DNA of 64,000 nt from Pleodorina starrii (Eukaryota; Chlorophyta; Chlorophyceae; Chlamydomonadales; Volvocaceae), in NCBI GenBank assembly GCA_030267565.1, contig BRXU01000028.1:1203001-1267000 (forward strand), given 5' to 3'. Of this stretch, positions 1 to 13,300 are shown one piece after another. Each line of letters starts with the position of its first letter. Position 1 is the first letter of the stretch. The notes beneath the pieces are model-generated. The model was not told where the DNA came from and searched no databases. It saw only the letters and a program-made list of their open reading frames with translations. A program made the position numbers and the translations under genes.

Positions 1-156
1 CGGACCAGGGCCGGGCAGGGGAAGGGCGAGGCAGGGCAGGGACGGGTGGGGTGTATTCGCGGATACAGGGATAATAAGATCCGCTCACCCCCCCAAGTCC
101 ATCCGCTGGGCTCGTCCAGTCAGTACGACACTACAGCATTGCCGTATGTTACCCAC
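1..156 (-). other. Intron of the MutS2 gene at the left window edge
   Basis: The last visible MutS2 exon ends at 157 with a GTGGGT donor (minus strand), so this stretch is intron. It holds a GC-rich tandem of GGGCAGG-like units in the first 50 bases and no coding signal. The rest of the gene, normally including the end of the ATPase domain and a Smr domain, lies outside the window. Confidence 0.7.
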
Positions 157-3100
157 CCTTGACCAGCCTCTTGAGCAGCGCCACTCCCAGCGCCGCCCCC
201 TCTAGCGGATCCGTCCCGGTGCCCAGCTCGTCCAGTAGCAGCAGGCTCTTGCCGTCCGCCTCCGCGCGCAGGGCCTGAGGGGGGAAGGGGGGAGTGGTGG
301 TGGTGGTGATGGGGGCTGTTTTCGGCGTATTGACGTCGAGGCGTTTTGTTGAGGATTTAGGTAGATGCTGTTTGTCGAAGAGTGTGTCCTCGCAGAGCAG
401 TTCTCGTTGGTGGCTTATGTGGCTGGGGGAGGTGATGGAGGTGGGCTGTTGGGGGGCTCGGCGGAGGATGGTCACAATGCAAATAATGAACGACCTGCCC
501 GACAGAGAAGGTAAGAGAACACAAAATGCGCTTTTGCGAATGAACGAACACGCCCAGACGCGCACGCACGCACGCACGCACGCACGGACACGCATTTTAA
601 CCCAAAGTCCGATTGTCTTTACCCAGATCAGACAGCGCACGTAAACGTAAACGCGCCCCAACGCGTCCCCCAGCCCCGGTTCGTCTCTCCTTACACCTAA
701 ACCACCCCATCCCTCGCCCCCACACACCCCACCCACACGCCCACACCCCCCAAACACGCCCACGCCCCCACCTGTATCCTCCTCAGGTGTCCACTAAATG
801 TGGAGAGGTTGGCCGTGAGCGACTGCTCATCACCAATGTCCGCCAGCACCGAGGAGAAGGCGGGCAGTCGCGCGGGGGCCTCCGCGGGCAGAGCCAGACC
901 CGCCTTGGCCATCGCGGCCGCCAGCCCCAGTGCCTTCATAGCCGCCGTCTTGCCACCCGTGTTGGGACCCGTGATGACCACGACGGAGGTGTCGGGGCGG
1001 ACTACCCAGTCGATGGGGCGGGGGGGCTGCAGAGCGGCCAGGGCGGCCTGGCAGCGGAGAAGGGGAGGGGCGGGGGGGCGGGGGGGCAGGTGGCCGGGTG
1101 GGCGGATGGGGGAAAGGAGGGAGAAACGATGGCATGTGGGAGGCAGACTGGTCGACTGGCGCCAGTCGCGGGGTCGGCGCCCACTTTGGGCCAGTTTGGG
1201 AGGGGGGTGAACATGGCGCGTGGCGGACGGCTGTGAACGGTGGTACTGCAATGTACGGCTCTTCCGTACCTGCGGCGTGTTGGCCTCGTCGCCGCTGGCG
1301 CTCCCCTCGCCATCACTGTCAGACCCAGATCCGAATCCGAATCCGGATCTCCGAAGCAGAACTTCCTTCCGCGTGCCTAGCAACCGCCGCCGCGAGCCGC
1401 CGCCGCCGCCGCTGGTGGTGGAGGCGGAAGCCGCCGTCAACGACGCGTTGGCGGCGGGGGCGGATGGGCTCATGCGTACGACACGCTCCAAGGATTCCTT
1501 CTGGGTGAGGTACTCGCCGTACAGGAGCGGGTGGCGTAGGCCGCGCAGTCGTACGGCGTACCGCTCGTCCGGGTCGCGCATGAGGCTGCCGTCGCCGTAG
1601 TCGCCCCCGTCGTCGTCCTGCGGAGTACGGCGTACGGCGCGTACGGCACGACACACGGCAGATGGAAACGCGGTACCCAAAGGCAACAAAAACAAAAAAT
1701 CAGTAACGCGCCATGCAGCAAAGCATGTGGGCATACAGAACAGCGTGGGCAGTGCACCGCACTGCAATACACACCGTCCGGCTCGCCGGCCCTCCCTCCC
1801 TTCCGCATGTACTACATGCCGTACCTCCTCGCCGCCCTCCCCCCTCGCCCGCCGCCGCATGGCCGCGCCGCCGCGCGCATGAAACACGTTGTCCCAAGGT
1901 ACGATCTCCGGCAGTACACCCTGGATCCACATGCTGTACCGCGCGCGGGCCGACAGCACATCCAGCCAGGCGACCACCTGCGGCGCCGGGGGGTCGGGTG
2001 GGTGATGAAGATGTGTACGGCAGCGTGTACGGCAGCGTGTACGGCAGGCGAGATCTTCCTCTTCGGGCCCCAGCCCAGCCCAGCCCGGGCCGGACCGGGC
2101 CGAGCGAGTCGCGCGGGCACACCGCCACGCGAGGCGGCCACCTCGATTCATTGTTTCATTCTCCCCTGCGGGGGGCTCTTTACAGTTCTCCGACCATTCA
2201 CCATTCCGCCCTCAGCTCCCGAACACCCTTGCTTCCCGTGCCCACCACCCTACTCCGCGCCTCTCCCCAACACAGCATTCCAGCACCCCAGCAAAACCCT
2301 AAAACCCCATAAAAACCCCATAAAAACCCTCACACCCTCACACCCTTACACAAACCCCAAAAACCCCACCCTGAACGTGTTCTCCAGCTCCTCCAGCGCC
2401 CCCATGACCAGTCCGGTGAGGTCCCACAGCACCGCCTCCTCCGCGGCTGCCGCCTCCGCCCTCGCGGCCCCCAACTCGTTGTTGGCGCCCACCACCGCGG
2501 GCGGCTCGATGTACTGCAGGGAGCCACCCGGGGAGGAGCCCAGCAACACGCCGTTGGAGATCTTGGTGCCTGGAAGGGTTGGGGAGGGGAGGGGTTGGGG
2601 AGGGGAGGATGGGGAGGGGTGGGGAAGGGAGGGGAAGGGTTTTGCGTTGCGGTGAAACACAGTGTCCTGCTGCCGTCCTGGTGTGTGGTTCAGCGCGCGC
2701 ACATGAGGGTCGACATTTCACTGGACTGGGGTTTTGTGGGAGCGGGGCGCCTTGCAGGTTGCATATATTACACACACATTACATATTCGGGATGTGCAGA
2801 CAACAGCGCATGGCCTTTTGGTGCCAGCAGCAGCAGCGCGTGCAGCCCACCGCCCAGGCAACCCCGGCGCCGCCGCGTCGCGCCGCTGTCTGTCCACCGA
2901 CCCATGGGTCAGCCGGTCACTCACGCGCCGACCCACGCGCCGACGCCCCACGCACCCACGCAGCGCAAACCCACCGACCCATGGGTCAGTCACGCACCTG
3001 CCGGCACCGCCACGCACATGCGGCCGCCCCTTTCCGACACCTCCCCGCCGTACCCCTTGAGCATGGACGCCAGGCGGGCCTGCAGGGACTTGACGCGCGC

Positions 3101-4871
3101 GCGCAGGCCCCGGAGCTGCTCCGAAGCCGAGTCCTGCGGGGGAAGTGCCGTACCTCGTTGGTGACGCAGCACACAGCCCTGCAACGTCCCCCAAAATCCC
3201 GCACCCCACACCTCACCCCCAAACTAACACACACCGACACCCACCCGGCCCACGGCCCCCGTCTCCCTCCCGTCTCCCTCCCGTCTCCCTCCCGTCTCCC
3301 TCCCGTCACCCTCCCGTCTCCTTCCCTCCCCCCGTCCGCCCCTCCCTCCCGCCCACTCGCCTGCACGTTTGCGTCCTCGTCGATGGCCATTGACACGGAG
3401 CGCACCAGGAAGGGCTGCTGCCTCAGCTGCCCCGCCGCCGCCAGCAGCACCCGCACCGGGCTGTCGGGCCGCATCGCGTCGTTCTCCCGGGCGGCCACCA
3501 CCACCTGCTTGCGGAGCCGGTCGGCACCTGGGGATGAGGAGGAGGGGGGCGAAGGGGAGGAGGGGCGAAGGGGAGGAGGTGGGTTTGAAGAGTGAATTTG
3601 CAAGGGGGGCGGAGAGGAGGAGGAGGGCGAAGGGGAGGGAGGGAAGGAGGGAAGGAAGCATGTAGAGCGGTTGAGCAGGCAGGTGGGGAGGGGCTCACGG
3701 AGGGCAATGGGCAGGAGCCAGTCCCTCTTCCCAATACCGGTAACCCCCAAACGCCGCTCTCCTCACCGTTCACGAGCGTTACGATGGCCCTTAGCTGCTG
3801 CGCACTGAGCATGCCGCCCTTGGCCGCGCGCGACAGCCCCGACTCGGCCTCGCTGGTCTGGATGCCGCCGTAGTCCAGGGAAGTCGCCCAGTCGTACTCC
3901 AGTACGGTAATGGCGCTGCGGCAGCAGGGGAGCGGGAGGGGGAGGGGGAGGAGTTGGACGGGGGGAATCCCCGAGGTGTTATAAGTTTGAGCACATGCGT
4001 GGGGGATGGGCGGGTGGAGGAAGGTACGACAGACAGGGGCACAGGCGAGGCCAGCACAGGGTGGTGGGGGTAGGGGTGGTGGGGTAGAGGGGGGGAATAA
4101 ATGTGAGTAGAGGGGAGAGGCTGAGAGGGATGCACAGTGGGGGTGCATGGGACTTGCGGTACAGTGCAGCGAGGGGGGCGCATCCGTGCGCCATTCCCAA
4201 ATCCTCCACAGCGTCTCCGACCCAACCTTCCCCAGCGTCGTAGCTGTGCAATAGAGCGTCGCCAGTGGGTTGGAAACAATTGCCTCTGGCGCGTGTTGTT
4301 GTGGGGCACAGCGTCTGAGCGACCCAGCAACAGCATGCGCCAGCGGGTGGCCGCTGTGTCAGCGCCATTCGATGGATGCTCGCCCCCGGGCCCAAGTCAG
4401 CAGGAAGCCCCGCACCTGCCTGCAGCCTGGGACTCCTCTTCGAACGTTGGTGGTTTGACATCAACGTTTGGCTCACCGGGTTTGCTCCAGCAGGCGCAGG
4501 GTCTCCCTGGGGTCCTCGGGGACCAGCAGCGACCGGCATGCGCGCTTGCCCGCATGCGTGCTGGCGAACCGCGCAACCTGCTCGCACAGCTTTGACCACT
4601 CCAGCATATCCAGGGTCGCCTGAAATGCAGGCCCCACGACGTTGTAGCCTGAGGCATCCCAGCTGAGTCTGTCATTTGCGTCATTTCGTTTTGCGCTAGC
4701 GCGAGTCAAGATTTGAGAATTTTGTTCGTTATAATCCCTATTAGAGGCTGGAAGCCGGCATTGTCGCTCGCGCAGGCGGAGCGCTGCAAGGAGATGCTTG
4801 TGGCTTTGGCTTCCAGCCGGCCCGCGCTGCCGGCTGGAAATGGGCCACCTATGATAGAGATGGCACTGCAT
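157..4871 (-). CDS. MUTS2: MutS2-family DNA mismatch/recombination ATPase, 3' end off the window
   Basis: MutS2 proteins are ABC-type ATPases that bind branched or damaged nucleic acids; in plants and algae they are organellar. I model nine exons: 4871-4477, 3915-3767, 3527-3361, 3133-2998, 2569-2370, 1977-1825, 1617-1270, 1047-772 and 274-157, all phase-consistent, about 647 codons. Exon 1 carries the family N-terminal helix (LEWSKLCEQVARFASTHAGK). Exon 5 has SLQYIEPPAVVGANNEL, exon 6 LSARARYS, exon 7 LRGLRHPLL, exon 8 the Walker A GPNTGGKT (about residue 543) followed by DIGDEQS, and exon 9 the Walker B LLLLDELGTGTDP (about residue 620). The first 80 residues are rich in Arg and Ser and poor in acidic residues, which suggests an organelle transit peptide (inference). 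Exon 7 also holds a low-complexity Ser/Gly/Asp insertion not usual for the family. The intron after exon 3 appears to use a GC donor. Start chosen: the first ATG in frame at 4871. Confidence 0.88.
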
Positions 4872-5618
4872 TGGATGTGGTCACAGGCCAAAGGTCAGGG
4901 CGCTTTGACTTCTTAATAAAGTCGGTTGATTGGTCGTTGGCTCCGGAGCCGCGCCATCGAGTGGCGGTCCTGAGGCAACCGCGCAATCGCGTCGCCAAAG
5001 CCTTACCTGACACCTGAATTGCTCAATTATGATGGACGTTCTCCCTAAAACACTTGAACTGTTTTCCATGTTAAGTACTCCGTCGGCCGTCGAACATCGC
5101 TGCTTGCTTACCGTTACACAGAGAGCGGTTGGGTTACACCCGAACCTTCTGCCACAATAATCATTCTGCATCAACCCATCTACAAAGAGCCATAACAGTA
5201 TCGTCATCCTCCAAATTACTCGACACCGCGGAGTGCCACATTTCTCTGTCACACTGCGCAAAACACTGCAGGACGGAGGCTCATTCGTGATTCGTCCGTG
5301 CCTGATTCCGTGATTTGCACTTTCCTCCATCTCTCCCGAGCCGAGCACGTCGCGCCTCATCCTAGACCTCTCTTTTCAGTCTTTTTCCTCACGGAACTGA
5401 CATGGCACACCTCTACACACCTACCAAACCGCAACACCGCAAGAATCAAGTCCGAGCCAAGCGCCATTACAGGACCGACCCTGCGCTACGCAAGTGAGAC
5501 CAACTACCCCAAAATCTCATTAGAGAGAGAAGCGACCGAAAGCCCCCCTTGGAGTGCGTCGCCGGGCCTGTCTGTACCGCGTAGGGGGCCGCTACGCCAC
5601 GCGTCGTGCTTATAGCCA
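4872..5618. other. Upstream region of MutS2, no gene seen
   Basis: No ORF in this 750-bp stretch looks like protein on either strand, and base composition is lower in GC than in the flanking genes. It is bounded by the MutS2 start codon and the terminal repeat of the element at 5619, so it presumably contains the MutS2 promoter. I saw no TATA box that I would defend. Confidence 0.4.
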
Positions 5619-6861
5619 ATTTACATGACACGTTACGTTACCTCACGTTTCCATGCAGAGTGGCAGGCCCAAACGGATCCCAATTTACATGGGCTGTTTT
5701 GGGGGCGTTATGTCTGTTGGCGCGAGGTCCGTACACACTATCTTTTGAGGCGGTAACGTCAAAGCGCCCATGTCATATCACTCCAGAACGATGTTAAACC
5801 CTTAGGACGAAGCCTGCGAGCGAACCCGACGCGCTGAGGTCGGCCACATCGCGCGAGCTCGTTCTCAGAGTACGCCAAGCCCTCGATGGCGGTCCCATCG
5901 CCATCGCGCTCAATGTTTGCATATTGATTGTACTAAAGTTGTGCGGCGTCGGCGAGCGGCTGCGACCGCGGCCGGCCCTGCGCGGCGTCGGCATGGCTCT
6001 CGGAAGCTCGGCCTGACCGACCACTGTGTCTTGTCGAGAAGCAGCAGCGCCTTGTCAAGATCCATGTTGACTTTATGCAGAACTAGCCGGCAGAGAAACT
6101 CATTCGGGAGTGCAGACCGTGGTGAGGGACCGGTGCGCTTGTAGGTCGTACTATTTCGGAAAATAGTACGGCACGCATGCTCCAGCGCTGTTCCCGCGCA
6201 CATAAATAGTATTCACATGACTGCACGGCCTTGTATCGGTTCGTTATATGTGCCCCAGCGGCTTTGGTCACTTAGGCAGCTATTCATAAAAGGACATGAC
6301 CACGCAATTCTCTGAGCAATTACGCGTAGCACGGGATTAAACAAGCAGAGGACATCAAGGCCGTGCGTGATGTAGCACTCTTCTATGTTGCAGATTTGAA
6401 AGTCAATTCGGTGATAACACTATCACCGCCAGGCCAAGGCCCCAGCGAATGCTTCCCCGAACGCGATACTCAGCATGACACGTGGGAGCCTTGATTCCGG
6501 ACACATGCCTGGCTTGAGCATAGTGCATAGGAGCAGTGCTCTGCTGCCGCTGCGCTTGTGCGGAGTTGCCCTTCGTCATGTAAAATTGGCGAAAAGTTCG
6601 CAGTGGGAACGCGATGGAGATGGCCGAGCGCTTGTATACCAAGCATATGACATAACTGAACGATTGGTCTTGAAGGAAATCAAAACTATGCTAAAATGAG
6701 GTTGTACTGGCTGTAACGGGGCGATGGGTCAACGTTGTTCATACACCCCTCCCCCTGGGGCCACGCAAGACTTTTTGGCCACTTAGCGTGTAACGGACCC
6801 GTTACCCCATGCGAACTGACCACGTTTCCTATAAAGTGATAACGTAACGTGTCATGTAAAT
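5619..6861. mobile_element. 1.24-kb DNA transposon-like element with 22-bp perfect terminal inverted repeats
   Basis: The left end begins ATTTACATGACACGTTACG at 5619, and the reverse complement of the right end (to 6861) starts with the same 22 bases. The flanking triplet CCA occurs on both sides (5616-5618 and 6862-6864), a possible 3-bp target duplication. The interior has no recognisable transposase. One minus-strand stretch near 5990-6110 (residues LCRLVLHKVNMDLDKALLLL) looks protein-like and could be a captured fragment or a decayed ORF. The superfamily is not assignable from the ends alone. Confidence 0.65.
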
Positions 6862-7373
6862 CCAGCATTACCGGTATCCCAGGGCTTGGCGCTGTACACA
6901 GGCTCGCCCGAGCAGTGGACGAGCGCCGTTCTGCCGTACTGCGCTCGACACGCAACACCCGTGAATCCAGAATTCCGACCTACCCCCCCCCGCCCCCCCA
7001 GCAGGATTCTAACCACCTTAAAGTGCGAATGCAACCGCGTCGCCTACAGGGACGAAGACAAGAGACGAAACGCTCAATGGGAAGGTCGCACAACGTTGTC
7101 AACAAACTGCCGCAAACTCCACTCGTACTTCCCCCCCCCAGAAAACGACCCATTACTTCTTCACATTCATTCAAGTGTACAACCCTGCCAAACACCAGAC
7201 CCGCACGCTCACCGTGTGACGCAGCAGCAAGCAAAGCAACGCCCCAAGCCCTCCTTTACCGCCCACTCCCGAGCCGCTCCCCCACCCCACCCCACCTCTC
7301 ACCTCACCCCTCTCACCTCACCCCTCTCACCTCACAACCCACCCCAACCCTGGCCTCCTGCCCCTCCTTTCCC
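6862..7373. other. Downstream (3' UTR) region of the helicase gene
   Basis: The stretch lies between the terminal repeat at 6861 and the helicase stop codon. It is C-rich on the plus strand, including tandem CACCTCACCCCTCT-like units at about 7290-7335. No coding signal is seen. It most likely contains the helicase 3' UTR. Confidence 0.5.
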
Positions 7374-10300
7374 TCACGACAGCCGCCAACCCAGCCGGCT
7401 CAACCCCGCCGCGCCCCCCCGCACCACCACCCCTCCCTGCAGCCCCTCCAGCCACGCCATATACGACGACCAGTGCCCCCCCGACCCCACCGCCGGCCCC
7501 GGCCCCAACCCCGACCCCGACCCAGATCCAGATCCTGCCGCCTGCCCAGATCCAAACCCAGATCCGGATCCAGATCCGCTTGTGCCCACCGCCGCCGCCG
7601 CCGCCGCTGCGTCTCCTCGTCGCAGTGTGTCTGCGTTCCCCACCAGTATGAGCGCCCTCCGGGGTCGGGTGATTGCGACGTTGAGGCGGCGCCAATCCTC
7701 CAGGAAGCCCAGAGAGGCGGAGGGGTTGGCGCGGACGGTGCTGAACACCATCACCTGGCGGGGGGGGCGGGGGGGGGGTTCAGGGAGTGATATGCTCCTT
7801 TATATAATAATGAGTCACTGCGGACGTTGTCGATCAAGCTCCGGGGCCAGGGGGAGGAGGGCGGGGGTGGGGGAGAGGGAGGGGGTTATACACGAATGGG
7901 TCATCGGAGCCCGCAAAAGCGGTAACTAAGACGCACAGTTATTTTTTGCAATCACTTTGGACTGTTATATTAAATAATCTACCCCCTACCCTCGCTACCT
8001 CTCTGACCCCCCTCACCTCCTCCATTGTATCGTTTCCCCCCCCCCCCTTGCCGTACCTCCTTCTCCCTGCCCTGGTACCCATCCACACTTGACACCTCCA
8101 GGGGGGGGCCCCCCGCGGGCACCAGCGGCATCAGCAGATTGGACAGCAGCTGAACCTGAGGGGGGGGAGGAAGGGGGAGGGAGAGGGGGAGGGGGGAGGC
8201 GTGTGTATGTGTATGTGTATGTGTGTTTCAGGGGGTGGGGAGAGTGAAATGCGGCCAAGGGGTGGAGTGGAGTGGGGGGAGGAGGGACTGGCAACTGCTG
8301 CCCACTACTAGGTGGTGGCTCAGCCCCCCTGCAAGCCGTTGCCGTGTGCGCCCGTGCCGTGTCGTGCCGTGTCGTGTCGTACCTGCGCAATGTACGGCGT
8401 CACGATGCCGATGTCGGCGGGCGACATCCCCGCCGCCAGCATGTGTCGTACCATCCCCGCCACCACCAGCGCCTCCGCCCGGTTCGACTTGCTGCCGCCC
8501 TGCGAGCGGGACGAGCATACGGTAAATGAGCGAGGTACGACGGTACGGCAGTACGACAAAACTACGACAGGATCAACGGAAGAGGGCGAGCGATGGAATG
8601 GCTCTATGCCTGGCACACAACGTTTCGCACACCCACACCCACACAAACCCACACACATCCCCCCCCATACACACACGCACCCACTCACCCGCGACACCTC
8701 CTCCCTTCCCTCCGGCACATCCACGAACATGAGCGGCCCCGCCTCCACCTCCGCCTCCGCCCCGGATTCGCCAGCCCTCGATCCGGCCGCCTGGGCCCCC
8801 GCCCCCGGCAGCGGCAGTGGCGGGGGCGGGCGCTGCTGCGCCGTCACCCCATCCACCAGGCGGCCGCCGTAGAAGCGCGCCGAGGGGAAGCACGACAGCA
8901 AAGGGTGCATGCGGTACTGCACCTGTACGACGGTACGGCAGCGGAAGGGGGAGGGCGGGGTAAGGGTCCAGAGATGACTCGGGCTCGGGATCGGGGCGGA
9001 GAGGAGTATCCCCCGCGTCTCCTTACCTCCCCTCCCCCCTCCTCCCCCCCACCCCCCGTCCCCACCCCTCAGCACTCCCACCTGCAGCATGCTCGCCGGC
9101 ACCCCCGCCGTCATGAGCCTCTCGAACAGCGACCTGCCCAGCCCCCCCGCCGCCGCCCGCTCGCTCTGAACCACCGGGGGGAGCTGGCAGTGGTCCCCAA
9201 CCAACACAGCGTGACGGCAACCCTGCAGGGGGAGGAGCGAGGAGGAGCGAGGAGGAGGAGGGGGCGGTGGAGGAGTGTGGATGGGCCGTAGGAGACGGGG
9301 CGAGGGGGAGAAGCGAGGGGGGGAAGGAGCAGGGAGGTGGGGAAGGAGAGAGGAATATCGTCGTTATGTTCCTCTTTCCTCTCGCCCCCAGCGCCCCCCC
9401 CCGCCGCACACACATACACACCCCCCACCCCCCCCACACACACCTTGACCAGCGGTATGAGCGCCTCGGGTTCGCAGCACTGGCTGCCCTCATCCAACAC
9501 CACCAGCGGGAAGGACAAGTCCTGCAGCTGGTCACCACCTGGGGAGGGGGGAGGACATGCGTGTGTGTGTGTGTTTGTTGTTTGTGTTTGTATAGGGGGG
9601 TGGGGGAGGGGAGAGAAAGAAGATGGCCCTAACACCACCCACCCGCCCCCACTACCCTTGTCCTTCTCCTCCCAACCCCCCCTCCCCTCCGCTCCCCTCC
9701 CCTCCCAAACCACACCCCGCACACCACACCACCCACCCGCCCCCACGCATGTCGAGCAAATGACGTCCGCCCCCTTCAGTATGTCCGCCATCATCTCCGA
9801 CCGCATCTCCCGGACCCGCCGCCCCATCAGAGACACGTCCCGGTGCCCCAGGCCGCGGTCCCGACCCCTCAGGCTGGGCAGCCGGGCGCGCATGTCGCGC
9901 AGCTGGGTCTGAGAGAGAGGCAGGGAGGTGAGGGGGGCGGGAGGGCGGGAGGGGGGGGGAGGGAAAGGGAGGTGGGAGGTGGGAGGGATGTTGGGTTGGG
10001 TTGGGTTGGGTTGGGTTCGTGGGATGTTGAGGGTGAGATGCGTCTAGGTGTGTGTGTGGGGGGGGGGGCGAGGAGGGAGCACTGTACCCGCTCCGGAACC
10101 CACCACCATCTCGACAGTATCGGGGTGGCGAAAGCAGTTCCCCACCCACCCACCCACCCACCCACCCACCACCCCTCACCACCCACCCAAATACGCCCCC
10201 CTCAACCCTCCTGCCCATCCCCCCCACCTGCATGTTCTCAATTGCCTCCAGCCCCGGGTGAGCCAGGATGCGCGCATCCAGGGTGGCATCACGGAGCGAC

Positions 10301-13300
10301 TCGCGGACCTAAGGGGGAAGGGAAGTGGGGAAGAAGGGGGGAGAAAAGGGGGGGGAAGGGGGGGAAAGGTGTTTGTGTGTGTGCTAGGGCAATGCGTCTC
10401 TGCAGGCATTGATGGGATCCATGACGGATTCCCCACCACCAGGCCATGTTACCACCCAAGCTAGGCCGCCCGCCCACCCACCCAAGCACCCACCCTATGT
10501 TGCCCAATGTTCGGAGCAGCCCACTAACCCACATACCCACCCCATACCTGACATATATACCCCACAAAACCCCCTTCTCCTCCCCTCCCCCTCCCCTCTC
10601 CATCCCCTCCCCCTCCTCTCGTTCCCTTCGCTCTCTCGGTGCGGTGCCCCCCCTCCCTCCGCTCACCTTGACCGGCTGCCCCACCCTCACCGCCCTCAGT
10701 CCCAGGTCCACCAGCCCCTCCAACAGATTGTCAACAGCCACATTGGACTGGGCACATGCCAGGATGGCGGCAGAGTGGCTGAGGGGGGGGAGGGGGGAGG
10801 GGGGGGAGGAGGGGGGAGGGGGGGGGAGAGCCAGGGAGGTGGGGAGGCAGATGGCAGGGAAAGGGTGGGAGGGAAGTGGGGGGGGCGATGGAGGGAAGGA
10901 GGGAAGGAGGGGAAGGTGAGAGAAGGGGAGGGGAGGGAGGGACCGAGAGGGAGGAAGAGAGAGACAGGGAGGCAGGGGCGAGGGAATGGTAGCCGAGTTT
11001 GCTCCAACGGATTTCAGCGCCACGCAGGGAAGCCCGTACCCAGCGCCGTACCCAGTGCCGTACTCGTCGTACCGTACCGTGCCGTACCGCATGTTTGTCT
11101 TGAGGTGGTGGATGAAGCGAGTGATGGTGGTGGTCTTTCCGGTACCCGGGGGGCCCTGCAGCAGAACCACCCGGTGACGCATCGCCAGGGCAGTGGCGCG
11201 GACCTGGCCGGGGGGGGCGGGGAGGAGGGGGGAAGAGGGGGTTGGAGGGAGGGGGCGGAGGAGGGGGGTGGGTGGGTGGGTGGTTGGGCGGCAACGTGCG
11301 CAGTGCGGTTTGGACTAGCAGACCGACCAGTAGAAACCATTAGACCTCCGCAACCCCTTTCGCCCCCACCAAAGGAGGGCGCTCATCGCTTCGCCCTCGC
11401 CCTCGCCTCGCCCCGCTCGCTTTTCATTCACGGGCAGCATCATACCGGCAAGTAGGGGTTAGGCGGGAATGGGTGGGTGATGGCGATGGTGATGGTGGGT
11501 GCGGTGGGTGCCGTATCCCTGCCGTACCTGCGACATGTTGAGCCCCATCTGCGGATCTTCGACCCGTGGGTCGGTGGGCTCCGCGATGTGCGCCGCCGCC
11601 CACTGCAGCGCCGCCGGCCCCATCAGCGGCGCCGCCGCCGCCGCGGCCGCCGCCGTCGCTGCCGGCGCCGCCGCCAGCAACACGTCCGCCAGGTACGACC
11701 CCGGCGGCAGCTCGTCCTCCTCCTCCTCGTCCTGCCGCCGCCGCCGCCGCCGATCACCGCCGCGGCCGCGGCCTCCGCGGCCGCCGCGGCCGTAGCCGCC
11801 GCGGCCGCGACCGCCGTAAGCTTGCGCGCCTGGACCGTCCCCCTCCCCCGCGTCTTCCTCCTCCCCCTCGCCGCCGTCGTCTTCCGCTGCCCCCGCTGGC
11901 CTGCTGCTGCTGGCGGCGGCGTCAGGATCCTTATACAGCGCCTGCATCGCCTGAGCCATTCGCTGGTAGGTGGTGATGTTGACTCCCTTGTCCAATCTGC
12001 CACAAAGTTGAGTAAAGCCCGGCAGAGTAGGCCCGGCAGAGTAAGTCCGGCAGAGCAGGCCCGGCAGAGTAAGTCCGGCAGCTCAGGCCACAAACAACAA
12101 CAACAGCAACGTGGCATCTCTTAACACACGCAGCACGGAGGAGCGGTTTCGGAGCGGTCTGGGAACCCCCCTCCCCAGTTCCCTTCCGCCTCTATGCACC
12201 AGCCAGTACCAACCACGCCCTCCTCCCCCCTGCCTCCCCCTGCCTCCCCCCTCCCCTCCCGGCTGTCTCCGCCTTTTCGCAGCGGTATCGTGTTTTCTAA
12301 CCCACCCACCCCCCTTCCCGCCTCCCTCCCAAACCCCCCCTTACATCCTCACCTCCACACCCCCTCGTTGAGCCCCCTCGGCGGCTGCTCCATCACCAGC
12401 CGCACCTCCCACCGACTTCGGTCCAGCACCAGTCCCTCACTGCTGCGCTCCGTCAGCGGGTTGGTACGACACAGGGTCACCAGGGTGCCGCTCCTGAGGG
12501 AGGCCGCGGGGGAGGGAGGGAGGGAGGGATACAAATGATACCGCAGTGAAGGGGGGGGAGAAAGGAGGGATGGATAAGTGGAGGGAGGAGGTTGGGCGGT
12601 GCTGCAACCCCCCTCCCCTCCCCTTCCCTCCAAACCCTCCCCTCTCCCCCCCACCACCACTTCCTCCCCTCCCCCCACTCACGTGAATCTGTGGAAGGGC
12701 AGCTCCCCGCCCTCCTCCGCCGTCAGCCTCACGATGGCCTTGCCCAGGTAGGAGCCCCGCCGGGTGGCCCGCAGACCCACCAGCACCAGCCCCTCGGAAC
12801 GGAGGCGGGGCAGGGGCCACACGCGCAGACGCTCCTCCACCTGCCGGCGCTCCTGTGGGGGGTGAGGATGTGGGGGTGGGGTGGGTGGGTGGGTGGGTGG
12901 GGTGGGGTGGGGTAGGTGGGGTGGTAAAAGGAAGATACACCGCAGCGAAGAGACGGAGACGGGGGTGGGGTGGGTGGGTGGGTGTGTTGTTGGTGCTGAG
13001 GAAGGGTGGGAAGGAGGGAGAGCGGGGAAGGAGGGAGGGAAGGGAAGGAGGGAGGGAAGGGAAGGAGGGAGGGAGAGAGATGCGTGTGTTGGTGGGTGGG
13101 TAAAGCAAGGACAGTCCGAACCGTTCCAGTCCAGTCCAGTCCAGTCCAGTCCAATCCGCCCCCGGCGGTAAAACTTGTACCGCCGTACATCCATTACACC
13201 CACGTGGATTCGCAATCTGGATCCGCCGTACTCACCTCGTCCAGCTCCATTTGCACCAGCGGAGCAAACCTGCGGGGGGGAGGGGTCAGGGAGTGATGAG

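Noticed and set aside
613..1236. Long plus-strand open frames across the MutS2 exons
   Set aside because: They are shadows in GC-rich sequence. The minus strand carries the recognised motifs and splice sites.
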